Shown: piece after piece, positions 43,388 to 52,363 of the stretch
Layout of the letters: the number at the start of each line of letters is the position of its first letter
How positions within the stretch are numbered: position 1 is the stretch's first letter
Source of the DNA: Carboxylicivirga sp. M1479
GTDB taxonomy: Bacteria > Bacteroidota > Bacteroidia > Bacteroidales > Marinilabiliaceae
Length of the DNA stretch: 64,000 bases
Direction of reading: 5' to 3'
NCBI RefSeq assembly: GCF_007097485.1
Contig: NZ_VKDE01000018.1
Location: 1-64,000 of the forward strand
Notes under the pieces: model-generated
What the model saw: only the letters and a program-made list of their open reading frames with translations
Databases searched by the model: none
Told to the model about the DNA's origin: nothing
Position numbers and translations under genes: made by a program

Positions 43388-45248
43388 AAGCCACATTAAT
43401 CTAGTTCCTACGAATACAGATATGAGTAAACAGGCAATCCTAATTAATAACAGCAATGCTTATCCACTTGCTTCGCTTTTACAGCAAGAGTTGGGTGGGC
43501 AGATATATTCCACTGCTGGGTATGCAGGAACGGAGAAGATTACATCCATTCAAAGCTTCTTGCAAGGTTCGTTCTCGCAGTTGGATCAATTAATTTTTAT
43601 TGGTTCACTGGGTATTACAGTACGTTCCATCGCAGGTTTTATACAAAGCAAACAATGCGATCCCGCCGTCATTAACCTCGATTTGAACGGCCGATTTATT
43701 CAGCCGGTTGTATCGGGTCATAAAGGAGGTGCCAATGCATTGGCCGAACGTATTGCACGCATAACAGGAGGCCATGCGGTTATCACAACCGCTAGCGACA
43801 CATTGGACTTGTGGGCTTTGGATATTATAGGTAAGGCTTATGCCTGGACGAATGAGTATGTCAATATCAATGAGAATGAGTTGATTTCTAAATTTGTGAA
43901 TGGCGCTAAAACAGCTCTAGTACTAGAAACAAAGGATGCTGGAACGCAGTTTTTGGAGCACAGTTTACCATCTTTTGTTGATTGTTATCATCAAATGAGT
44001 GAGGTAAATGAAGATGATTATGAGCTTTTAATAGTTGTGTCTCCGCACCTTACTCAGCTTAAAAAACCTACTCTATTCTTTCGCCCCAAATGTTTGGTTG
44101 TAGGCACGGGTTCACAAAAAGGGGTAAACAATACTTTTTATCAAAAGGGCATTGAAACAATTTTTCAAGAGGAATCCCTAAGCATTCAGTCTATTCGCTC
44201 CATCCATTCGGTGGACGTCAAAAAAGAGGAACAGGCTTTTATTGATTTAGCAAGCACCTTGTCAGTGCCATTTCAAACGCATAGTGCCGAGGATCTTAAT
44301 CGAGTAGCTGATCACTTGGAAGTATCAGAAGCAGCACTCAATGCTACTGGTGCTCAAAATGTTTCTGAGGCATCGGCACTAGTCGGATCTAAAAATCATC
44401 ACTTGTTATTGAACAAGACCAAGGGCTGCGACGAGCAAGGCAAGCATTTTACATTGGCTATTGCCATGGATTTGGGCCAGGAACGAATCGGGCAGGTGTA
44501 TATTGTTGGGGCAGGTCCTGGAGATCCAGAACTGGTTTCGGTCAAAGGCAAACGGTTATTGCAAGCTGCCGATCTTATATTGTATGCTGGTAGTTTGGTG
44601 CCCGGGCAACTTACTCACTATGCCAAAGAGGGCTGTGTAGTGCGCAACTCAGCACAAATGGATTTGGAGGAACAGTTCAAGTGCATGAAAGATGTGTATG
44701 ATGCAAGTGGTTTAGTAGTGCGCTTACATACGGGCGACCCATGTATCTATGGTGCTATTCAAGAGCAGATGAATTTTTTCGATGCTCATCAAATTCCCTA
44801 TGAAATTATACCTGGGATATCCTCATTTCAGGCTGCCGCCGCTCGTTTGCAATCACAGTTTACCATTCCGGAGCGCATTCAAACAATTATCCTTACACGA
44901 GGCGAAGGACGAACGCCAATGCCACCCCGCGAAAAGCTTTCGGAGTTGGCCAAGTTCCAGAGTACCATTTGCTTGTTTTTGAGCGTTACCTTAATTGAAG
45001 ATATGCAGCGTCAGCTTTTGGAGGGTTATCCTCCTGAAACACCTATTGCCGTGTGTTATAAGCTTACATGGAAAGAGGAAAAGATATGGCGTGGCCAGTT
45101 GAAAGATTTGGTGACGATTGTGAAAGATAATAAACTGACTTTAACCGTGATGATTGTTGTAGGTGAAGCGATAGATAATCGTGAAAATCGTTCAAAACTA
45201 TACGACCCAAAGTTCACGCATTTATTCCGTACAGCTACTAATGATTAA
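43380..45248 (+). CDS. CbiG-CbiF fusion: cobalt-precorrin-5A hydrolase and C11-methyltransferase
   Basis: About 622 residues from the ATG at 43380, which overlaps the previous gene by 8 nt; an ATG at 43423 is an alternative. The N-terminal 350 residues are CbiG (LIFIGSLGITVRSIAGF, SGHKGGANALAERIA, CLVVGTGSQKGV), which opens the lactone. The C-terminal 260 are CbiF/CobM (VYIVGAGPGDPELVSVKGKR, LHTGDPCIYGAIQEQM, LTRGEGRTPMP), which methylates C11 in the preceding step. The fusion joins consecutive reactions. Confidence 0.94.
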   Translation: MSKSHINLVPTNTDMSKQAILINNSNAYPLASLLQQELGGQIYSTAGYAGTEKITSIQSFLQGSFSQLDQLIFIGSLGITVRSIAGFIQSKQCDPAVINLDLNGRFIQPVVSGHKGGANALAERIARITGGHAVITTASDTLDLWALDIIGKAYAWTNEYVNINENELISKFVNGAKTALVLETKDAGTQFLEHSLPSFVDCYHQMSEVNEDDYELLIVVSPHLTQLKKPTLFFRPKCLVVGTGSQKGVNNTFYQKGIETIFQEESLSIQSIRSIHSVDVKKEEQAFIDLASTLSVPFQTHSAEDLNRVADHLEVSEAALNATGAQNVSEASALVGSKNHHLLLNKTKGCDEQGKHFTLAIAMDLGQERIGQVYIVGAGPGDPELVSVKGKRLLQAADLILYAGSLVPGQLTHYAKEGCVVRNSAQMDLEEQFKCMKDVYDASGLVVRLHTGDPCIYGAIQEQMNFFDAHQIPYEIIPGISSFQAAAARLQSQFTIPERIQTIILTRGEGRTPMPPREKLSELAKFQSTICLFLSVTLIEDMQRQLLEGYPPETPIAVCYKLTWKEEKIWRGQLKDLVTIVKDNKLTLTVMIVVGEAIDNRENRSKLYDPKFTHLFRTATND

Positions 45249-47073
45249 GGCCACCAACATATTACTGTTTGGTGGAACCACCGAAGGGAAAGCAACGGCC
45301 AATTGGTTGAATGATATGGGATTTAAGTTCTATTATTCTACCAAAACACCCAGCTCTTTTGTTGTGCCCCAAGGCTCCACGTCCATTGTAGGTGCTTTAT
45401 CAACTGAGGAAATGATAAAGTTATGTGTCAATAACAGCATCGAAGTTATCATTGATGCAGCGCATCCGTATGCCACAGAATTGCACCATACCATTGCTGA
45501 GTGTGCCCAACAATGCGGCATGCCAACAGTGCGTGTTGAACGCCAATTGACCGATGTCGAAGATGATGAGCATGTTGTGCGTGTGGCATCACTGGAAGAG
45601 ATGCAGCGTTTTGTTAAAGAGGGATCTTATCAACGTGTTTTATCGCTCTTAGGTGTTAAAAGTATTGCCTACCTGCATGAGCATTTAGTTGACTTAAATA
45701 CTTGGTATCGGATTTTGGACCGGGAGTTGTCGTGGAATGAAGCTTTGCGTTGTGGCGTATCGAAAATTCAGCTTATTGCCTCATCAGCATTTGAAAACCT
45801 TGATGATGCTAAGGAGTTAATTGCGTCTAAGGGAATTGAGGTGCTATTAACCAAAGATAGTGGTTACAATGGTTTGTTTGATCAGAAAGTGGAGTTGGCA
45901 AAATTTTTTAATATTCCTCTGGTGGTACTAGAGCGTCCTGCCTTACCCAATTATACAGCAATAGTCAAGCACCGAGCCGAATTGAAAAAAGTCATGAGCA
46001 GTCATTTTACATTGCCCAATAAGCAATTGGCTCATGGTTATACAACTGGTACATGTGCTACCATTTGTAGCAAAGCGGCAGCCAGTTATCTATTAAGTGG
46101 TATAAAACCATCTTCCGAAACCATTTATTTGCCCGATGGAGAAGCTGTGACCATGCAGATTCATACTTCTGCGTGTGATGATCAATCGGCTTTTGCTACA
46201 GTCATTAAAAATAGTGGTGACGACCCTGATTTAACAGATGGTATGGTCATTGGCAGTAAAGTAAGCCTTCGAAAGGGCGATGATATTCAATTTGTGCAAG
46301 GAGAGGGAGTCGGAATTGTACGTTTAGCTGGTTTAGGATTACCTATTGGCGAGCCCGCCATTAATGCGGTGCCGAGGGATATGATACGCAGCGTATTAAA
46401 CGAATTGATAGAGGAGTACGAGCTAGATAATGGTTTTGATGTTTCTGTTTTTATACCACAAGGCAAACGCTTGGCTAAAAACACCTTTAATCCACGCTTG
46501 GGCGTTGAGGGTGGATTGTCCATTATTGGCAGTACAGGGCGTATTAAGCCATTTTCTTCTGAAGCTTACATAGCGACCATACACCGTCAGCTGGGACTTG
46601 TGCTAAAGAATAATATAAAGCATGTGGTGATGAATTCGGGTGGACGAAGCGAAGGGTATCTTAAGCAATATTTCGGCGCATTGCCCAATTATGCTTTTGT
46701 GCAGTATGGTAATTATATTGGTGAGGCCCTGAAGATAGCTGCCAACACAGGTATTTCCAAAGTAAGCATGGGTATTATGACAGGTAAAGCCGTTAAGTTG
46801 GCCGATGGTCATTTGGATACGCATAGTCGCGAAGTAGTGATGAATAAAGAGTTTTTGGTGCAATTGGCTATTGATTGCCAATACTCTTCATTACAGATTG
46901 AGAAGGTTCGCAGCATACGCATGGCTCGTGAATTAGAAAGCATATTTCCATTTAGCATAGATGAACCATTTTTTTATCAGCTAAAAAAGCGTTGCCACAA
47001 CACTTGTCAAACACTCATGCAAAGCACAGAGCTTGAGCTTTTATTAATTAGTAATAAGGGACACATCATCTAA
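45241..47073 (+). CDS. CbiJ-CbiD fusion: precorrin-6A reductase and C1-methyltransferase
   Basis: About 610 residues from the ATG at 45241, overlapping the previous gene by 8 nt. Residues 1-250 are CbiJ/CobK (ILLFGGTTEGKATANWL, VIIDAAHPYATELHHTIAEC, LLTKDSGYNG). Residues about 260-610 are CbiD (HGYTTGTCATICSKAAASY, IKNSGDDPDLTDG, GIMTGKAVKLADGH), the cobalt-precorrin-5B C1-methyltransferase of the anaerobic route. The presence of CbiD, CbiG and CbiX marks the pathway as oxygen-independent. Confidence 0.94.
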   Translation: MIKATNILLFGGTTEGKATANWLNDMGFKFYYSTKTPSSFVVPQGSTSIVGALSTEEMIKLCVNNSIEVIIDAAHPYATELHHTIAECAQQCGMPTVRVERQLTDVEDDEHVVRVASLEEMQRFVKEGSYQRVLSLLGVKSIAYLHEHLVDLNTWYRILDRELSWNEALRCGVSKIQLIASSAFENLDDAKELIASKGIEVLLTKDSGYNGLFDQKVELAKFFNIPLVVLERPALPNYTAIVKHRAELKKVMSSHFTLPNKQLAHGYTTGTCATICSKAAASYLLSGIKPSSETIYLPDGEAVTMQIHTSACDDQSAFATVIKNSGDDPDLTDGMVIGSKVSLRKGDDIQFVQGEGVGIVRLAGLGLPIGEPAINAVPRDMIRSVLNELIEEYELDNGFDVSVFIPQGKRLAKNTFNPRLGVEGGLSIIGSTGRIKPFSSEAYIATIHRQLGLVLKNNIKHVVMNSGGRSEGYLKQYFGALPNYAFVQYGNYIGEALKIAANTGISKVSMGIMTGKAVKLADGHLDTHSREVVMNKEFLVQLAIDCQYSSLQIEKVRSIRMARELESIFPFSIDEPFFYQLKKRCHNTCQTLMQSTELELLLISNKGHII

Positions 47074-47085
47074 AAATACTTGGTA

Positions 47086-47850
47086 ATGACAAAAAAGAAT
47101 CTGTATGTATTGCTTCTCGTATTATTGCCTACTCAGGCTTATAGTATGCACATTATGGAGGGATATTTACCCTTGCAGTGGTCGGTGATTTGGAGCTTAG
47201 CTTTTGTGCCATTTTTTTTGCTGGGCTTACGCAGCATGAAGCGTTTAGTGGCGCTAGCACCTGAAAAACGTATGGTGTTGGCCATGGTAGTAGCTTTTGC
47301 CTTTGTGTTATCATCTCTTAAATTACCATCAGTAACAGGAAGTAGTTCACATGCCACCGGTATGGGCTTCGGAGCAGCCCTGGTAGGGCCTGCTAGCATG
47401 TCGGTTGTTGGTACCATAGTTTTGGTGTTTCAGGTGTTTTTACTGGCTCATGGCGGACTAACAACTTTGGGAGCCAATGCTTTTGCCATGGCTTTTGTTG
47501 GGCCTATTGTTACTTATTTAGTGTATCGAGGAATGAAAAAGACAGGAGTGTCATTACGTGTTGCTTTGTTTCTTGGAGCTTTCCTGGGCAACCTGTCTAC
47601 TTATCTGGTGACCTCTATTCAGCTGGCTCTTGCTCATCCCGATGAGGCGAGTGGATTTATGGGAGCTTTCGGAAAATTCATTGGTGTTTTTGGAATTACT
47701 CAAATACCAGTTGCCATTGTAGAGGGTTTACTAACGGTTGTGGTGGTAAATATACTGGTGAGTAACGATTTTATTAAGGAAAATGATTTGTTTTCAATCA
47801 AGGGCTTGAGGCTCTTTAAATCAAAAGTATCTGCACATGGAACGAAATAG
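47086..47850 (+). CDS. cbiM: Cobalt ECF transporter, substrate-binding membrane subunit CbiM
   Basis: About 254 residues from the ATG at 47086. A signal-like start is followed by [11 protein letters not shown], whose M-H-I-M-E-G segment becomes the new N terminus and binds the metal ion in this family. Several membrane helices follow, with the conserved [21 protein letters not shown]. It is the specificity subunit of the CbiMNQO cobalt importer and supplies cobalt for the chelatase encoded upstream. Confidence 0.96.
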   Translation: MTKKNLYVLLLVLLPTQAYSMHIMEGYLPLQWSVIWSLAFVPFFLLGLRSMKRLVALAPEKRMVLAMVVAFAFVLSSLKLPSVTGSSSHATGMGFGAALVGPASMSVVGTIVLVFQVFLLAHGGLTTLGANAFAMAFVGPIVTYLVYRGMKKTGVSLRVALFLGAFLGNLSTYLVTSIQLALAHPDEASGFMGAFGKFIGVFGITQIPVAIVEGLLTVVVVNILVSNDFIKENDLFSIKGLRLFKSKVSAHGTK

Positions 47851-48136
47851 ACGCTTAAAAAGACAAAATTACTACCTGTTGCTTTTGGTCTTAATCATAC
47901 CTGTTGTGAGTTTGTTTCTTGGCGGTAATTCTGAATTTGGAGGAGCCGATGGTATGGTCGTGGAGCTAATTGATGAAGCTGATCGATACACGCCTTGGTT
48001 TGATAATGTGTGGGCACCGCCAGGTGGAGAAACGGAAAGTCTGTTATTTTCGTTGCAAGCCGCGATTGGTGCAGGTGTACTGTTTTACTTTATTGGCTAC
48101 ATCAAAGGAAAAAGAGCGGCTGCGAATGACAAATAG
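47837..48136 (+). CDS. cbiN: Cobalt transporter accessory subunit CbiN
   Basis: The 99-residue protein has two membrane helices (about 10-30 and 70-90) around a short periplasmic loop with [15 protein letters not shown] and [20 protein letters not shown], both typical of CbiN. It helps CbiM load cobalt. It overlaps cbiM by 14 nt and cbiQ by 11 nt. Confidence 0.94.
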   Translation: MERNRRLKRQNYYLLLLVLIIPVVSLFLGGNSEFGGADGMVVELIDEADRYTPWFDNVWAPPGGETESLLFSLQAAIGAGVLFYFIGYIKGKRAAANDK

Positions 48137-48884
48137 TGAACATATAGCTTATCGTATGGTTAGTGGCACAGCAGAGAAATTACTGTTCTTCTGCATGGGC
48201 ATGCTCATTGTACTAACATGTTCAAGATGGAGTATTCAACTATTTATTCTTGTTGGTGGCGTGACTAGTGTAGTGCGAGCTGTATATAAAAGGTCCTTAT
48301 CATGGCGCTTATTGCTACTGGCCATTTCATTTGTTGTGCTGGGCAGTTTGGTGTTAATGCTGGTGGTGGGACATAAGAATATTGATGCCTGGTGGCAAAT
48401 AGAATGTTTTGGTTTGTGGTGGAGTATTACTTACAATAGCTTCTGGTATGCTCTTCAATTGGCTTGCCGTGCTGTCAATAGTATACTATTTATTCAGTTG
48501 TTATCTGTTAATATTTCCTTGGCCGAAGCCATAACGACTGCACGTAAATTAAAAGTGCCCAACAGCTTGCTTGAGTTGGTGTTACTATCATACAGGTATT
48601 TATTTGTTTTAAAAGAAACGGCCCATGTAGTGCGCCTGGCACAGAATCAGCGCTTGGGCTATATCTCTTTTCGAAATAGTTTGCGCTCAACGGGCCTATT
48701 ACTTTCAATGGTATTTATTAAAAGTTTACGTTTCTCCATGCAAAATTTCCAGTCCATGCAGGTAAGAGGGTACGGAGGCTTTACCCATCAAAGCGAAGAG
48801 TGGCACCCAAGTTCATTCCTTGGCATATTGCTAATTACTGTTTCAGCAATCATCCTTTTTTGTGTTGAATTTTTTAAATTTTAG
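48126..48884 (+). CDS. cbiQ: Cobalt ECF transporter membrane subunit CbiQ
   Basis: About 252 residues. I chose the ATG at 48126, overlapping cbiN by 11 nt, over the far upstream in-frame start at 47970 that lies inside cbiN. Membrane helices are followed by the coupling motif with RAVNSILFIQLLSVNISLAEA and, near the end, SMQVRGYGGF, the Ala/Arg-Gly signature of ECF T-subunits that contacts the ATPase. Confidence 0.93.
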   Translation: MTNSEHIAYRMVSGTAEKLLFFCMGMLIVLTCSRWSIQLFILVGGVTSVVRAVYKRSLSWRLLLLAISFVVLGSLVLMLVVGHKNIDAWWQIECFGLWWSITYNSFWYALQLACRAVNSILFIQLLSVNISLAEAITTARKLKVPNSLLELVLLSYRYLFVLKETAHVVRLAQNQRLGYISFRNSLRSTGLLLSMVFIKSLRFSMQNFQSMQVRGYGGFTHQSEEWHPSSFLGILLITVSAIILFCVEFFKF

Positions 48885-48887
48885 CCA

Positions 48888-49646
48888 ATGACTTTACTTC
48901 AATTAGATCAGGTTAATTACGCTTATTCATCTGAGGCTGTTGGCTTGGATAATGTTTCGTTTACACTGGAGAAAGGCAGTAAGGTAGCCTTGATGGGAGC
49001 GAACGGATCAGGCAAATCAACACTTTTTCAAACTTTGGCTGGCATATTAAAACCCCAACACGGCCATTATCTTTTATTGAATAAGGTGTTTAGGTATTGC
49101 CGCAAGTACCGTAGACAATTGAGCCAAACCATCGGATATGTATTTCAAGATCCAGATGTTCAAGTAGTGGCCACGCACGTATATGATGATGTGGCTTACG
49201 GCCTTCGTAACAAAGGGATGAAAGAGCATGAAATTAAGCCACGTGTTGAGGCTTATCTGGATTTGGTAGGTATCAGTGATCTGAAAGACAAGGCTATTCA
49301 TACACTCAGTTACGGACAAAAAAAACAGGTGGCGCTGGCTGGTGTATTGGTGATGGAGCCCCAAATTATTTTGCTGGACGAGCCCTTTGCCTGGCTCGAT
49401 TATCCACAGTCGTGTCGTTTGCGTGCTTTGCTGAATGACTTACATCAACAGGGCCTAACCATAGTGGTGAGTACGCACGATTCTCAATTTGCTAATGAAT
49501 GGGCTGAACGTATTTTGGTGATGAAAAAAGGGCAATTAGCTGTTGATTCATCAGGGAATGAGTTGTTTAATGATGATGAATTAGTAGCTGAAATGTTGAT
49601 AGCACCTGTTTCTGTAAGGGAGAGAGAGAGCTGTCATCTCGTTTAA
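48888..49646 (+). CDS. cbiO: Cobalt ECF transporter ATPase CbiO
   Basis: The 252-residue ABC ATPase has Walker A GANGSGKST, Q-loop YVFQDPDVQV, signature LSYGQKKQVALAGVL, Walker B IILLDEPFAWLD and the switch His in VVSTHDSQFA. It powers cobalt uptake with CbiM, CbiN and CbiQ. It is the last gene of the riboswitch-controlled run; the heptad-repeat array begins about 35 nt beyond its stop. Confidence 0.96.
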   Translation: MTLLQLDQVNYAYSSEAVGLDNVSFTLEKGSKVALMGANGSGKSTLFQTLAGILKPQHGHYLLLNKVFRYCRKYRRQLSQTIGYVFQDPDVQVVATHVYDDVAYGLRNKGMKEHEIKPRVEAYLDLVGISDLKDKAIHTLSYGQKKQVALAGVLVMEPQIILLDEPFAWLDYPQSCRLRALLNDLHQQGLTIVVSTHDSQFANEWAERILVMKKGQLAVDSSGNELFNDDELVAEMLIAPVSVRERESCHLV

Positions 49647-49659
49647 TAATTTTTCTACA

Positions 49660-50101
49660 TTACAACCTAGGTACTTTTGCGCTCTGCGGAGGTATTTTTA
49701 TGTTATCCGAAACTAGCTCCAAGTTCTTTGGCGATGCTGCCGTATTGTTGGGCAATGTTGCCACGTCGTTCGGCGGTAGCTCCATGCTTTGCGGCGGTAC
49801 TTCTACGTCATCCGAAACCAGTTTCAAGGTCTTTGGCGATGCCGCCGTATTGTTCGGCAGTGCTGCCGCATCGTTCGGCGGTAGCTCCATGCTTTGCGGC
49901 GGTACTTCTATGTTATCCGAAACCAGTTTCAAGGTCTTTGGCGATGCCGCCGCATTGTTCGGCAGTATCGTCGAATCGTACGGAGATATCTCTAAGCTCT
50001 TCAGCGGTACCTCTATGTCTTCCGAAACTACCTCCAAATTATTTAGCGATACCTCTACATCGTTCAGTAGTGTCTCCACGGTAATCGCATTTAATTTTTA
50101 A
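49660..50101. repeat. Heptad-encoding tandem repeat (21-nt sub-period, 105-nt period)
   Basis: Units of 21 nt recur throughout and group into a 105-nt higher-order unit; for example TCCATGCTTT occurs at 49781 and again at 49886, and a TCCGAAAC phrase recurs at the same spacing. Because 21 is a multiple of three, long frames stay open on both strands: plus 49700-50101 (heptads such as KVFGDAA, VLFGSAA, ASFGGSS, MLCGGTS) and minus 49660-50079 (heptads such as IEVPPQS, MELPPND, TAASPKT). The plus ATG at 49700 has GGAGG 7 nt before it, but that piece also aligns with the repeat unit. Neither strand can be proved coding. Confidence 0.85.
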
Positions 50102-50114
50102 TTTTGTTTTACCT

Positions 50115-50140
50115 TGCGTTATACCGACATAAGCAACGCA
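50115..50140. repeat. Hairpin TGCGTT/AACGCA beside the heptad array
   Basis: A 6-bp perfect stem (50115-50120 with 50135-50140) whose 14-nt loop begins ATACCGA. It starts 14 nt after the end of the heptad array. Confidence 0.4.
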
Positions 50141-50147
50141 GTTTGGG

Positions 50148-50232
50148 ACCCATTGACATAAACGGAGGTGAGAAAAATTTGATACCAAGCTGTCAATTAT
50201 TAAATTTTTCCCGTAGTGATGTCATAATGGGT
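50148..50232. repeat. 85-nt imperfect palindrome
   Basis: The outer arms ACCCATTGACAT (50148-50159) and ATGTCATAATGGGT (50219-50232) are complementary with a 2-nt bulge. The inner arms GAAAAATTT (50172-50180) and AAATTTTTC (50202-50210) are perfect complements. No coding frame crosses it. It resembles a small MITE or a structured RNA. Confidence 0.55.
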
Positions 50233-50263
50233 AAACGAGTGCTTTAGTCGGCGGCCTTTTTCT

Positions 50264-50292
50264 CCCCTTTTTGGGCTGAAGGCAAAAAGGGG
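50264..50292. terminator. Possible bidirectional terminator hairpin
   Basis: CCCCTTTTT (50264-50272) pairs perfectly with AAAAAGGGG (50284-50292) around an 11-nt loop. It lies between two convergent transcripts (cbiO and the YjjG-type gene). The T-tracts are within the stem, so a terminator role is only likely. It could equally be one more palindromic repeat. Confidence 0.4.
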
Positions 50293-50385
50293 AAGCCTCA
50301 ACGGCTTGAGTTGAAAAAATAATAATCTCTCAAATGGGATTGCCGTGGTAGTGTCTCTTAATCATTTAAAACTACCCCTAAAGGA

Positions 50386-51078
50386 CTATAGAAAATTCAA
50401 TAACTCTGATAAGTCTTTGATGACATAGGTAATGTCAATATCATGCTTTACCTCTCGTGTATTAAAATACACCTGATCAATACCAGCTTTTTGAGCGCCT
50501 TTTATATCTGCTTCCAAGCTGTCACCAATAACCAAACATTCCTTTTTACTGGCGTGACAACTTTTAACAGCATAGTCAAAAAAGTAGGTATTGGGCTTTT
50601 GTACGCCAATGAGTTCTGAGATGTATATTTTATCAAAGAAAGGACGCAATCCGCTGTTATCAAGCTTTTTGTTTTGGACCTCTTTAAAACCATTGGTGAT
50701 GATGTGCATTTCGTAGTTTTCCTTCAGCTGCTCAAGTACCTCAATCGTATTAGGAAACAGGCGTGTTTGGGTAGCGCTAATGCTGAGATAATCCTGAGCA
50801 AATTGTTGGGCCACATTGATATCATCAAAACCAACTTCGGTAAATGGTAAGTGAAAACGCTGTACGTTTAATACGCTTTTCTTCACTCTTCCTCGTCGAT
50901 ACTGCGCCCACAAGTGTAAATTATGCACTTCGTACTTCGCATGGAAGTCTTCGTAGTCAGTAAAAAAACGCGATAACTGATAGGTATCAAACATCTCGCG
51001 TAAAGTGGCCTCTGAGTTGGCCTCAAAATCCCATAATGTATGGTCTAAATCAAATAGCAGATGCTTGTATTTCTTCAT
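50386..51078 (-). CDS. YjjG-type HAD phosphatase (noncanonical pyrimidine nucleotidase)
   Basis: The 230-residue HAD enzyme has motif I LLFDLDHTLWDFE with the nucleophile Asp, motif II IITNGF, a Lys in KPNTYFFDYAVK and motif III LVIGDSLEADIKGAQKAGID. Length and order fit the YjjG/YfnB group, which dephosphorylates pyrimidine and noncanonical nucleoside monophosphates. It stands on the minus strand with the dispersed repeat just upstream. Confidence 0.9.
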   Translation of the reverse strand: MKKYKHLLFDLDHTLWDFEANSEATLREMFDTYQLSRFFTDYEDFHAKYEVHNLHLWAQYRRGRVKKSVLNVQRFHLPFTEVGFDDINVAQQFAQDYLSISATQTRLFPNTIEVLEQLKENYEMHIITNGFKEVQNKKLDNSGLRPFFDKIYISELIGVQKPNTYFFDYAVKSCHASKKECLVIGDSLEADIKGAQKAGIDQVYFNTREVKHDIDITYVIKDLSELLNFL

Positions 51079-51119
51079 TATTTCAACTGTTTACAGTGTT
51101 GTCCTAATTAAATCAATCA

Positions 51120-51318
51120 ATTGGGCTATCCGCCCAAACTGGACTTACTTTTTGTTCTTGATCACAAAAACTAAGGAAAAAAGATCAAGGCTACTTTTTA
51201 AATATCTTTCTTATTTATCTTAAACTTAAGTGCGGCTGGGTGATCTTCGAACAAGTTCTCAGCTTCCCAGTCTTTCTAAAGTTTTCTATAAAAAGTAAGC
51301 TATTTAAAAGAGAGGCCA
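51120..51318 (+). repeat. Dispersed ~200-nt palindromic repeat, copy 1
   Basis: This segment aligns almost without gaps to the reverse complement of 57281-57482. It opens with a TTGGGC/GCCCAA hairpin, then TCAAGGCT, TTTAAATATCTTT, TTAAGTGCGG, a central stem CTGGG/CCCAG, TCTTTCTAAAG, TATTTAAA and GAGAGGCCA. It lies between the minus-strand lipoprotein gene and the YjjG-type gene and has no coding frame. Confidence 0.75.
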
Positions 51319-51423
51319 CAATGCAAGACACTTAAAAGAACCCAAGCTTAGAATAACTACATATAAACAATCTAATATTAATCAGTTACGTTCATATTGG
51401 TTTACAATTCCCTACGAACTTCT

Positions 51424-52305
51424 TTATTTACTCACTTGTACTACCAAATGCCTTGACATGCTCCAGAAATTCTCCTTGTCGGTTATCTTCATCAACATAG
51501 CGCCATTACTGCCCAATTCCATGGTGTACGACGATGATGGGTGGTTCGAAAGGACTTTTGCCTTAGGCATATACAGGTTTAAAGAATCTAACTCGCGATA
51601 GTCGATGGTAGAGAAATAGTCTTGTGAGAAACCTTCTGATAGGAGTTTGGACTTTTTAAGAAATCCGTCGCTACTTAATATACCTTCGTTTCTCAGTTCC
51701 TTTTTAGTGCCAAACACATAATAGGCTCGGTATAGCTTTTCAATGGTCTCATTCAGCTCCTGTTGGGTGGCATGTTTAACTCCTTCCAAGGAGTCAACCA
51801 CTAGCTGCAGTCCTTCAATGGTAAAGTTTAAGTCAGCTATTTGTAAGCTCTGACTTTCCAATTTTTTCTGAAGCTTAATGATTTCTACTGTTTTTGTTTT
51901 TAACTGTGAATTCAATCGCTTTACCAACTTACTTAGGTTGGTGTTATTGGTGCTCGAATTGGCTAATTGTGCTTCCAGCTTCGATATCTGCTCCTTGTTT
52001 TGCACCATCAACTCGTATATAACTTTTATATCACGATTAATGCGTTTTTCCAATGCTTCGCCACCAGCTTCATTGTTAGCTACATTAAGGGTTATAAGGT
52101 TTTCTTTTTCTTTAATCTTTTGCAAGTTATCATCTACTTCCAGAAGCGTTGCCACCAGGCTATTCATCTGTATGTCCTTGTCCATCGATATTTGTTTTAG
52201 CGAATCGATCAAACCATCTTGATTAACGACAATGGTAGTAGGTTCTTGTTGCTGTTGGCAGCTGATAGTTGCTAATATAATGCTGATAAATAATAAATAT
52301 CTCAT
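51424..52305 (-). CDS. Coiled-coil lipoprotein of unknown function
   Basis: The 293-residue protein has a lipoprotein signal (ILATISC at residues 10-16) followed by a poly-Gln stretch. Residues about 30-200 are a long coiled coil rich in Leu, Lys, Glu and Asn. The last 90 residues form a small domain with AYYVFGTKKELRNEGIL, SSYTMELGSNGAMLMKITDKENFWSMSRHLVVQV. Proteins with this layout are common in Bacteroidota but I know no function. It is probably envelope-associated. Confidence 0.75.
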   Translation of the reverse strand: MRYLLFISIILATISCQQQQEPTTIVVNQDGLIDSLKQISMDKDIQMNSLVATLLEVDDNLQKIKEKENLITLNVANNEAGGEALEKRINRDIKVIYELMVQNKEQISKLEAQLANSSTNNTNLSKLVKRLNSQLKTKTVEIIKLQKKLESQSLQIADLNFTIEGLQLVVDSLEGVKHATQQELNETIEKLYRAYYVFGTKKELRNEGILSSDGFLKKSKLLSEGFSQDYFSTIDYRELDSLNLYMPKAKVLSNHPSSSYTMELGSNGAMLMKITDKENFWSMSRHLVVQVSK

Positions 52306-52363
52306 GAGTATGGTGTTGTGAATAATGTCTTAGATTTTTTGCAATGCTTGTGTTTAGTTCGCG

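Noticed and set aside
49660-50101. CRISPR array
   Set aside because: The period is 21 nt with no variable spacers between constant repeats, so it is a minisatellite.
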